A DNA stretch of 64,000 bases. Origin: Bacteroidales bacterium. GTDB lineage: Bacteria > Bacteroidota > Bacteroidia > Bacteroidales > UBA3663. Where the stretch lies: assembly GCA_024694125.1 (NCBI GenBank), contig JAILKE010000024.1, positions 1-64,000 on the forward strand, read 5' to 3'. Shown piece by piece: positions 54,965 through 62,875 of the stretch; positions within the stretch are counted from its first letter, which is position 1, and the number at the start of each line of letters is the position of its first letter. The notes under the pieces were generated by a model that saw only the letters and a program-made list of their open reading frames with translations, was not told the DNA's origin and did not search any database. The position numbers were made by a program, and so were the translations under genes.

Positions 54965-56311
54965 ATGGGAAATCCAAAAGCATTTCTGACCGTGCCTCGC
55001 AAGGAGGCCGGCTATAGACCAATAAATGACCGAATACATGATTTCGGAGAGGTCGAACAGACCTTGAACACCAAGGACCGCCAGGAACAGGCAAGCCGCT
55101 GTATGGATTGCGGCGTACCATTCTGCCACTGGGCATGTCCATTGGGCAACAAAGATCCAGAGTGGAATGACGCTCTCTACCGCGGTGAGTGGGAGATGGC
55201 TTACAAACTGCTCAAGAAGACGAACGACTTCCCGGAGTTCACGGGCCGTATCTGCCCTGCTCTGTGCGAGAAGAGCTGTGTGCTCTACCTCTCGGAGGGC
55301 GCTCCTGTCACCAACCGTGAGAATGAGTGCGCCATTGCCGAACGTGCCTACCAGGAGGGTTACGTCACCATCGAACATCCTGTGCGCAACGGCAAGCGCG
55401 TGGCTGTCATCGGCGCAGGACCTGCCGGTCTGGCTGCTGCCAATCAGCTCAATTACATGGGCTACGAGGTGACGGTCTTCGACCGCAATGAGGCTGCCGG
55501 TGGTCTGCTCCGCTACGGCATCCCAAACTTCAAGCTCAACAAGGGGGTCATCGACCGCCGCATCCACGTGATGGAGCAGGAGGGCGTCCACTTTGAGTAC
55601 GGACAGGACATCGACCCCACCAAGTTGCCTGCCGGTTTCGATGCCTACGTGCTGGCTACCGGTACGCCCCAGGCGCGTGACCTGAACATCCCCGGACGTG
55701 AACTGAAGGGTGTGCATCTGGCCCTGGAACTGCTCTCGCAGCAGAACCGTGTCCTGGCTGGACGTACTTACAGCGACGACGAACGTGTCACTGCCCAGGG
55801 CAAGCATGTGCTGGTCATCGGTGGCGGTGATACTGGTTCGGACTGTATCGGTACTTCGCACCGTCAGGGCGCCCTCTCGGTCACTCAGATTGAGATTATG
55901 CCTAAACCGCCCGTCGGCCATAACCCCGCTACCCCTTGGCCTAACTGGCCTGTGGTGCTCAAGACGACTTCGAGCCACGAGGAGGGTTGTACCCGCCGTT
56001 GGAACATCAATACACTGGAGTTCATCGGCAAGAAGGGCAAACTGACCGGCGTCAAGGTGCAGCCTATTGACTGGAAGCCTAATCCCGCAGGCGGCCGTCC
56101 TATCATGGTCGAGGCTGGACCTGTCGAGGTCATTCCTGCGGACATTGTCTTCCTGGCTATGGGATTCATCAAGCCGCAGCACCCCGAACTGCCAGCTAAC
56201 GTCTTCGTCGCAGGTGATGCCGCATCGGGTGCCAGCCTGGTGGTACGTGCCATCGCCAGTGGCCGCAAGACTGCCGCAGCAGTGGATGCTTTCCTGCGTA
56301 AGGAAAATTAA
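54965..56311 (+). CDS. gltD: Glutamate synthase small subunit
   Basis: GltD oxidises NADPH and passes electrons through 4Fe-4S centres to GltB. The cysteine groups are CMDCGVPFCHWACP and CPALCEKSC near the N-terminus. The FAD motif GAGPAGLAAA and NADPH motif GGGDTGSDC follow, and a late GDAASGASLVVRA block closes the FAD site. The length of 448 residues is slightly below that of the proteobacterial form but nothing essential is missing. It is cotranscribed with gltB and ends at the terminator at 56479-56532. Confidence 0.96.
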   Translation: MGNPKAFLTVPRKEAGYRPINDRIHDFGEVEQTLNTKDRQEQASRCMDCGVPFCHWACPLGNKDPEWNDALYRGEWEMAYKLLKKTNDFPEFTGRICPALCEKSCVLYLSEGAPVTNRENECAIAERAYQEGYVTIEHPVRNGKRVAVIGAGPAGLAAANQLNYMGYEVTVFDRNEAAGGLLRYGIPNFKLNKGVIDRRIHVMEQEGVHFEYGQDIDPTKLPAGFDAYVLATGTPQARDLNIPGRELKGVHLALELLSQQNRVLAGRTYSDDERVTAQGKHVLVIGGGDTGSDCIGTSHRQGALSVTQIEIMPKPPVGHNPATPWPNWPVVLKTTSSHEEGCTRRWNINTLEFIGKKGKLTGVKVQPIDWKPNPAGGRPIMVEAGPVEVIPADIVFLAMGFIKPQHPELPANVFVAGDAASGASLVVRAIASGRKTAAAVDAFLRKEN

Positions 56312-56365
56312 AAGTTAAGAGTTAATAATTAAGAGTTAAAAGTTAAGAATTAAAAATTAAAAGTG
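56306..56365. repeat. Heptanucleotide tandem array (TTAAAAG/TTAAGAG)
   Basis: About eight 7-base units starting at the gltD stop codon. Confidence 0.85.
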
Positions 56366-56478
56366 ATTACCCTCCCTTTGGAGTAAGTTAAAATTTAAAG
56401 GTGATTTTTTTCCTTAACTTCTACAGATATATACGATTACATTTTTATTTCTTACTGCAATATCTTTATTATGCGTTG

Positions 56479-56532
56479 GCGCGCAGGGCGGCTTGGTGCC
56501 GGTCTGCGCGCTCTTCTTTTTTGACTGATTTA
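56479..56532 (+). terminator. Terminator of gltBD
   Basis: GCGCGCAG (56479-56486) pairs perfectly with CTGCGCGC (56514-56521), followed by TCTTCTTTTTT. Confidence 0.85.
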
Positions 56533-56623
56533 TAGTCGGGTTCTTCTTGCAATTGAGGTCGATTTTCTCCTTTTTTTCAATTACACCATTGAAGTGAGCA
56601 AGTTGAGAAGACTTGTTCACTTC

Positions 56624-56668
56624 ATTTTTCATTTTCAACTTTCAATTTTCAACTTTCAATTTTCAATT
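56624..56668. repeat. Heptanucleotide tandem array (TTTCAAT/TTTCAAC)
   Basis: Six or so units of TTTTCAA and CTTTCAA, ending at the stop codon of the efflux gene. The complement is the same unit type as 18025-18159. Confidence 0.8.
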
Positions 56669-59600
56669 AGTTTACGGCTTGGTACAGGCGTATCATAGCC
56701 TGGAGGGCATCATATTGATGTTGGGCCAATGTCTGTTGCGCCGAGAGCAGGTTCTGTTGGGCCGAGAGAATCTCCAGATAGGTGGTCGATGAGTGCTGCA
56801 TCAGGCGGGTAGTCTGATCGACGGCACGTTGCAACAGGGCTACGCGCTGCAGGTCATCCTCAACCAGGTGTCGGGTGGTCTGGCACAGAGACAATGCCGA
56901 ACGGGTAGCTTCGCCTGCCGAGAGCAGCGCCTGGCGGAAGGAGAGCAGTGCCTCCTGCTGTTGCGCCTTGGCTATCTTCAGGTTGGCGCGGTTGGCACCC
57001 TGGGCAAAGAGCGGTTGCGTCAGTCCTGCCAGCAGGTTCCATATCATCTCGCCTGGATTGGCTACCGAGCCGGTTCCATCCACGGTCCACTGACCATTGG
57101 CGGACAGCGTCAGTTTGGGGTAGAAGGCGGCGCGTGCAGCATTGACGGCGTAGAAGCATTGGCGCAGTTCCGCCTCGGCTACCATCACCTCGGGGCGCGA
57201 TGCCAGGTCCATCAGTGCCACGCCTTGCAGGGGTTCCACACGCAGCACCTGGCTGTCTATGTCGGACCGCTCTATGTGTCGTGGCGTCCAGCCCAGCAGG
57301 GTGCAGAGCGATGCCTCGGTGTCGGCGAGCGTCTGCTGCACGTCGAGCAGCGTCTGGTGCAGCGCCAGACAGGCAGCTTCGGCCTGCAGTACAGCTACTT
57401 CGGTGGTCATGCCTGCCTCCTTCATGCGGCGCAGCATCTCGGCATTACGCTGCCAGTTGGCGAGTGTGGCTTGGTCTATCTCGCACTGGCGGTCCAGCAG
57501 CAACAGCAGGTAGTAGTGTTGTGCCACGGTACCTATGACCGATGTCTGGGTGGCGTGGCACTGCGCCATGCGGGCAGCCAGCAGGGCCGATGCGCCGCGG
57601 TGGGCATTGGTCTGCGCGCCCCACAGGGGCAGTTCCCACGATGCCACAGGTCCTATCGTATTGTGATGCTCAGGGCGGAATCCGTCCTGGGCATATATAT
57701 TGGCCTGAGCTTGCAGTGAGAGCGTAGGCAGGTACTGGAGCCGACGTGTGCTGAGGGTGGCTTGAGCCTCCTCCACGCGCAGTCGGGCTATGCCCAGGTC
57801 GGCATTGCGGACCAATGCGGAGTCTATCAGTTGCTGCAGCAGCGGGTCGGTGTATATGTTGTGCCATTGGGCCGATGTGAGGCTGTCCGTCTCCGCTACG
57901 GGATAGCCAGGTGTGGCGGTGGCATTGTCCGATAGCTCTTCGGCGAGTTGCTGCATCTCGGCTGGCCGTTGGTACTTGCCGTACAGGCTGCATCCCGACA
58001 GCGAGAGCGAGGCAGCCACACAGAGCGGCACCATGATCCACGAGGCGAGATTGCGCTGCGGCATACGTTCCTGCAGACGTTGCATCAGGACGAACAGCAC
58101 CGGTACCACGAAGAGCAGCGCCAACGTACCGATCATCATGCCGCCCACGGTACCTATGCCCAACGAACGGTCGCCGTTGGCGCCGGCACCCGAGGCAAAG
58201 CACATAGGCAGCAGACCGAAGACCATCGTCAGTGAGGTCATCAGGATAGGGCGCAGACGTACCTGCGTGGCATCCAGGGCGGACTCCTCGATGGTCATGC
58301 CCGATGCACGGCGCTGCGAGGCGTACTCGGTGAGCAGGATGGCAGTCTTGGACAACAGTCCTATCAGCATGATGATACCGGTCTGCATGTATATATTGTT
58401 CTCGATGCCGAATATCCTGGCGAACAGGAACGAGCCAGCCAGGCCGAACGGCACGCTGAAGATGACCGCCAACGGGATGCACAGACTCTCATACAGTCCG
58501 CACAGTATCAGGTAGATGAAGATGGTACAAGCCACGAACACCCATGCCGTGTTGCTGCCCTTCTGCTCGTTCTCCTCGCGCGACATACCGCTGAACTCGT
58601 AGCTGTATCCCTCGGGCAGTGTCCGGGCTGCTACCTCGCGGATGGCCTTGATACATTCGCCCGATGAGTATCCCTCGTTGGGCACGCCGTTCACGCGTAT
58701 GGCATTGAACATATTGAAGCGGGTCAATGACTCGGAGCCGTAGGTCTTCTTCAACACTGTGAACTGTCCGACAGCGAGCATATCGCCCGATGACGAGCGC
58801 ACATAGAGACGGTCCAGGGCGGAGCGGTCCATGCGTATGTCGGGGTATGCCTGCACCATGACGCGGTACAGTTTGGAGAATCGGATGAAGTCCGATACAT
58901 AGTTGCCGCCCACATAGCCCGATATGACATTGAGCACGTCATCCGGGTCAACGCCCATGCGTTTGCATCGCACCACGTCAACATCAAACAGGTATTGGGG
59001 ATAGTTCATGGCGTAGCTGGTCTGGGCACGGGCTATCTCAGGACGCTCGTTCAGTCCCTGAATCAGGTCGCGCGTATAGCGGTCCAGTTCCTCCCACGTG
59101 CTGCCTTTCTTGTCCTGCACATAGAGGTCAAAGCCGTTGGACGAGCCGTAGCCCGATATCACCGGTTGGCCCTGGATGAGCAGTTTGGTATCCTTGATGT
59201 GGTCGGTCAGGGCGTAGATGCGGCGTTGGACAGCCTCGATGCTGTGTTCCTTGCCCTGGCGCTCGTCCCAGTTCTTCAGGCGTATGGTGAACTGGGCGTT
59301 CGATGCACCTTGGCCCGAGTTCTTGCCGGCACCCAGTATGATGGAGTATGCCTTGATCTCCTCGACCTGTTTCAGGCATTGGTCCACCTCATCGACAGTG
59401 CGCTTGGTCTCGGTCATGGTGCTGCCTGGAGCGCCCTGTATGCTCAATGTGAGCGAACCCATGTCCTCGCTGGGCACCAGTCCGGTCTTGGTATTGTCCA
59501 ATAGATAGGCGAAGACGCCGATGGCCAGCAGTGTACTGCCCAGCACGATGACCTTGTGGCGCAGACATAGTTGCACGCCGTTGCTGTATGCACGCAGCAG

Positions 59601-61181
59601 CCGGTCGAAGTAGAGATTGAATATCCTGCGCATACGGGCCGATGGACTGCGGCGCGACTGGCGTTGTTCCGTTGCTTCGTCCGCAGGCACAGCCTTCAGT
59701 ATCAGGCTGCACAGCATGGGGGAGAGGGTCAATGCATTGACCAGGGACAATGCCACTGCCACAGCCATGGTGACGCCGAACTGGCGGTAGAAGACACCCG
59801 ACGTACCTCCCAGGAAGCACACCGGCACGAACACAGCCATGAAGACCAGTGTCGAGGTGAACAGTGTGACGGACAGTCCCTTCATCGCGCCGATGGTGGC
59901 GCGGTAGGGCGATGTTTCGCCGTCGTCCATACGAGCCTTGACCGCCTCGACCACGACGATGGCATCATCGACCACGGTGCCTATCACCAGCACCAGGGCA
60001 AAGAGGGTCAATGTGTTGATGCTGTATTCCGCCAGGTACATGAAGATGAACGTACCGACCAGCGATACCAGTATCGTGATGGCGGGAATGAGCGTGGAGC
60101 GCATGTCCTGCAGGAAGACGAAGATGATCAATATCACCAGCAGTACTGCCAATATCAGCGTGATGACAACCTCGCGGATAGAGGCATCGACGAAGTCCTT
60201 GCTCGACTGCAGGTCTATCATCACCAGTCCGTCGGGCAGTTCGGCGCGGCACTCCTCCAGCACCTTGTCGATACGTTCGATGGTGGCATTGGCGTTCGAA
60301 CCTGGCGTCTGCGATATGGAGCAATGGGTGCCTGGGTGACCGTTGACCTGCGTCTGCAGTGTGTATTTGAGCGATCCCAGTTCCACGTCCGCCACGTCGG
60401 CTATGCGCAGCACCTGTCCGTCGGGCAGCGCCTTGATGACCAGTTGTGCGAATTCCTCCGGTTTCTCATACCTGCCGCGGTACTTGAGCGTGTATTGGAA
60501 AGTCGATTCCGAGTCTTCGCCCAGCGTACCCGTGGCAGCCTCCATGTTCTGCTGGTCCAGCACGGTACGTATGTCCGATGGCATCAGTCCGTATGCCGCC
60601 ATCTTGTCGGGCTTCAGCCACAGGCGCATCGCATATTCCGGACCATGCACATTGACCTCGCCCACGCCATCGACACGGTTCAGGCGGGGTTCGATGTTGA
60701 TGCGCATATAGTTGTTGATGAAGTCGGAGCCGTAGCGGTCGTCCGGGCTGTACATTGCTATCTGTTTCAGGGGCGATGACTGGCGACGGCGCACCGTCAC
60801 ACCGCTCTGCTTGACGTCGGCAGGCAGTTTGGTCTGTGCCTGCGATATGCGGTTCTGCACATCGACGTGAGCTATCTTCGGGTCTGTTCCCTGTTCGAAG
60901 ACGATGTCTATGTTGGCCTTGCCGGTATTGGTTGCCGAACTGGTCATATAGGTCATGTGCTCCACGCCGTTGATGGCCTCTTCCAGGGGCACGATGACGC
61001 TCTTGAGTACGGTTTCGGCATTGGCGCCGGTGTAGTTGCAGTTCACGTTGATGGTAGGTGGTGCTATCTGCGGGAACTGTTCTACCGGCAATTGCCAGAA
61101 ACATACGGCTCCGACCAGCAGTATCATCACCGAGATGACACCGCTCAATATGGGTCGGTCTATGAAGGTCTTGACGGTCAT
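56667..61181 (-). CDS. RND efflux pump fused to an outer-membrane factor
   Basis: One 1504-residue frame holds two proteins. Residues 1-1035 are a complete HAE1-type RND pump (AcrB-like): opening VKTFIDRPILSGVISVMILL, twelve membrane helices, and the proton-relay GTVVDDAIVVVEAV. From Met1040 comes MPQRNLASWIMVPL and a lipobox LSGC with Cys1064, then a TolC/NodT-type outer-membrane factor (to 1504), with its paired helices and coiled coils. The lipobox suggests either recent loss of a stop codon or use of internal Met1040. The adaptor gene lies 146 bases upstream, so a whole drug or toxin efflux system is encoded. Confidence 0.88.
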   Translation of the reverse strand: MTVKTFIDRPILSGVISVMILLVGAVCFWQLPVEQFPQIAPPTINVNCNYTGANAETVLKSVIVPLEEAINGVEHMTYMTSSATNTGKANIDIVFEQGTDPKIAHVDVQNRISQAQTKLPADVKQSGVTVRRRQSSPLKQIAMYSPDDRYGSDFINNYMRINIEPRLNRVDGVGEVNVHGPEYAMRLWLKPDKMAAYGLMPSDIRTVLDQQNMEAATGTLGEDSESTFQYTLKYRGRYEKPEEFAQLVIKALPDGQVLRIADVADVELGSLKYTLQTQVNGHPGTHCSISQTPGSNANATIERIDKVLEECRAELPDGLVMIDLQSSKDFVDASIREVVITLILAVLLVILIIFVFLQDMRSTLIPAITILVSLVGTFIFMYLAEYSINTLTLFALVLVIGTVVDDAIVVVEAVKARMDDGETSPYRATIGAMKGLSVTLFTSTLVFMAVFVPVCFLGGTSGVFYRQFGVTMAVAVALSLVNALTLSPMLCSLILKAVPADEATEQRQSRRSPSARMRRIFNLYFDRLLRAYSNGVQLCLRHKVIVLGSTLLAIGVFAYLLDNTKTGLVPSEDMGSLTLSIQGAPGSTMTETKRTVDEVDQCLKQVEEIKAYSIILGAGKNSGQGASNAQFTIRLKNWDERQGKEHSIEAVQRRIYALTDHIKDTKLLIQGQPVISGYGSSNGFDLYVQDKKGSTWEELDRYTRDLIQGLNERPEIARAQTSYAMNYPQYLFDVDVVRCKRMGVDPDDVLNVISGYVGGNYVSDFIRFSKLYRVMVQAYPDIRMDRSALDRLYVRSSSGDMLAVGQFTVLKKTYGSESLTRFNMFNAIRVNGVPNEGYSSGECIKAIREVAARTLPEGYSYEFSGMSREENEQKGSNTAWVFVACTIFIYLILCGLYESLCIPLAVIFSVPFGLAGSFLFARIFGIENNIYMQTGIIMLIGLLSKTAILLTEYASQRRASGMTIEESALDATQVRLRPILMTSLTMVFGLLPMCFASGAGANGDRSLGIGTVGGMMIGTLALLFVVPVLFVLMQRLQERMPQRNLASWIMVPLCVAASLSLSGCSLYGKYQRPAEMQQLAEELSDNATATPGYPVAETDSLTSAQWHNIYTDPLLQQLIDSALVRNADLGIARLRVEEAQATLSTRRLQYLPTLSLQAQANIYAQDGFRPEHHNTIGPVASWELPLWGAQTNAHRGASALLAARMAQCHATQTSVIGTVAQHYYLLLLLDRQCEIDQATLANWQRNAEMLRRMKEAGMTTEVAVLQAEAACLALHQTLLDVQQTLADTEASLCTLLGWTPRHIERSDIDSQVLRVEPLQGVALMDLASRPEVMVAEAELRQCFYAVNAARAAFYPKLTLSANGQWTVDGTGSVANPGEMIWNLLAGLTQPLFAQGANRANLKIAKAQQQEALLSFRQALLSAGEATRSALSLCQTTRHLVEDDLQRVALLQRAVDQTTRLMQHSSTTYLEILSAQQNLLSAQQTLAQHQYDALQAMIRLYQAVN

Positions 61182-61198
61182 AATTCAAATGGAATTTT

Positions 61199-61333
61199 TT
61201 AAGGGGAGTAAAAGGGGAGTAAAAGGGGAGAGAAAAGGGAGTAAAAGGGACGATACAATCTCCTGCGGGGATGCCCTTTGTCACTTTGTACTTAGTCTCT
61301 TTGTCACTTTGTACTTTGTCCCTTTGTCACTTA
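61199..61333. repeat. 11-bp and heptad repeats between adaptor and pump genes
   Basis: 61199-61258 holds units GGGGAGTAAAA ending in GGGACGATACAATCTCC. 61274-61333 holds heptads such as TACTTTG and TCCCTTTGTCAC. The second array runs into the last codons of the adaptor gene. Confidence 0.8.
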
Positions 61334-62427
61334 TCCAAGACTTTTGTTCCGTTCTTTACCAGTCCGGCTCCCTTGGCGATGATGACGTCACCGGCTTTCA
61401 GTCCTTGGTGCACGATACAGTTGCGGCCGTCGTCGGAGATGCTCACCTGCAGCAGCGTCTGTGTGGTGAGGCCATCCACGATGCGGTAGCAGAACGTCTT
61501 GTCCTGCATCTCGAATGTAGCGGCGCGAGGGATGATGATGGCCGAATCGTAGTAAGTGGGCAACAGCAACTGGCCGCTGCCGCCGTTGCGTAGCAGACCG
61601 TCGGGGTTGTCGAATGCGGCGCGCACCTGCACAGCGCCGGTACTCTGGTCTATGGTGCCGCTCACTGCATCGATGCGTCCCGTGTGGTCGAAGCGTTTGC
61701 CGTTGCTCATCAGCAGGCTCACTTCGGGCATGGATTGGATCAATGCTTCGTTCGAACCATATTGTTCCGTCAGGTCCAGCATCTGGCTCTCGCTCAATGA
61801 TATATAGGCGTGTATGGTGCGGTCGTCACTCACCGTGACGAGAGGATTGCTGCTGCTCGATACCAGGTCACCCACGCGGTAGGCTATCATGCCCGTCACG
61901 CCGTTCACTGGGCTGCGTACCTCGGTGTATGACAGGTCCTGGCGAGCCTTGACCTGTTGTGCCTGTGCCATAGCCAGGGTTGCTTCGGCGCTCGCCAGGG
62001 CGTTCTGTGCCGACATCAGGTCGTAGTCCGATACGATGCTGTCCCTGTGCAGTGCCTCACGGCTCTCGCAGTGCATGCGCGCAGTTGCCACTTCTGCCTC
62101 GGCGCTCTTGACTTGTGCTTCGGCTTGGCGCAATGCTGCCTGGTAGGGCACCTGGTCGATGACGAAAAGGCACTGCCCTGCACGCACATAGGCACCTTCC
62201 TCGATGCATATGCGCGTCAGTGTACCCGCTATCTGGGGTCTGACCGATACGTGTTGCTGGCCTCGGAGTGTCGCTGGGTAGCGGCTCTCGGAGGTATAGT
62301 TGCTCAATGTGACGGTGAGTGTTTCATATTGGGCATTGTCTCCTTTGTCTGCCTGTTCCGGCTGGCACGAGGTAAGTGCGACTCCTGTCAACAGGGCTGC
62401 ACTGATGGTATATAACAGATGGTTCAT
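61327..62427 (-). CDS. RND efflux periplasmic adaptor lipoprotein
   Basis: A 366-residue membrane fusion protein of the AcrA/MexA kind. The lipoprotein signal ends at Cys21 (LTGVALTSC). A lipoyl half-motif (VRPQIAGTLTRICIEEGAYV), an alpha-hairpin (about 90-160, rich in Ala, Glu and Gln), the second lipoyl half (RSPVNGVTGMIAYRVGDLV) and beta-barrel and proximal domains follow. It links the pump to the outer-membrane factor encoded downstream. A promoter is likely at 62587-62618. Confidence 0.93.
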   Translation of the reverse strand: MNHLLYTISAALLTGVALTSCQPEQADKGDNAQYETLTVTLSNYTSESRYPATLRGQQHVSVRPQIAGTLTRICIEEGAYVRAGQCLFVIDQVPYQAALRQAEAQVKSAEAEVATARMHCESREALHRDSIVSDYDLMSAQNALASAEATLAMAQAQQVKARQDLSYTEVRSPVNGVTGMIAYRVGDLVSSSSNPLVTVSDDRTIHAYISLSESQMLDLTEQYGSNEALIQSMPEVSLLMSNGKRFDHTGRIDAVSGTIDQSTGAVQVRAAFDNPDGLLRNGGSGQLLLPTYYDSAIIIPRAATFEMQDKTFCYRIVDGLTTQTLLQVSISDDGRNCIVHQGLKAGDVIIAKGAGLVKNGTKVLDK

Positions 62428-62586
62428 TTAGAACAATGATATTGATATCGGAGTTAATAAGAATGATATCGGCGTTATTAGTTTAAAATCTGAATTAATT
62501 AAAATGAGAGGTACTTGTTTCTGTATGTTAACAGTCTGATGTATGTGTGTCAAAAACTTCGTAATTCCCGTTTGTGTTAATCGCTG

Positions 62587-62618
62587 CAAAGATATGGAAA
62601 AAAAATTAAGTAAGCAAG
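62587..62618 (-). promoter_or_regulatory. Probable promoter of the efflux operon
   Basis: TATCTTTG (complement of 62587-62594) preceded at 20 bases by CTTG (complement of 62615-62618), a 3 of 4 match. The leader is about 150 bases. No operator palindrome was recognised. Confidence 0.55.
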
Positions 62619-62640
62619 AGTTTAAGGGAATTTTTTAAAA

Positions 62641-62875
62641 AGAAGTGACAAGGAAGAGACAAGGAAGCTAAAAAAAGAAGTGACAAGGAAGTGACAGGGA
62701 AGTGACAAAGAAGTGACAGGGACGATAGTTTCATCCGGATGGGAACCATTTTTAATTTTTATCTTTTAATTTTTAATTATCAAAAGTATTTTGTATCGTC
62801 CCTGTCACTTCTTTGTCACTTCCCTGTCACTTCCTTAAAATTCAATTAAATTCCTTTCCCTTCCCTGTAAATTCC
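62641..62875. repeat. Large inverted repeat built from 11-bp units
   Basis: Left arm 62641-62728: GAAGTGACAAG-type units ending GGGACGATAG. Right arm 62791-62875: TGTATCGTCCC followed by TGTCACTTCTT-type units. The arms are mutually complementary over most of their length around a 60-base A/T-rich centre. It fills the space between the efflux operon and the GH43 gene. Confidence 0.85.
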
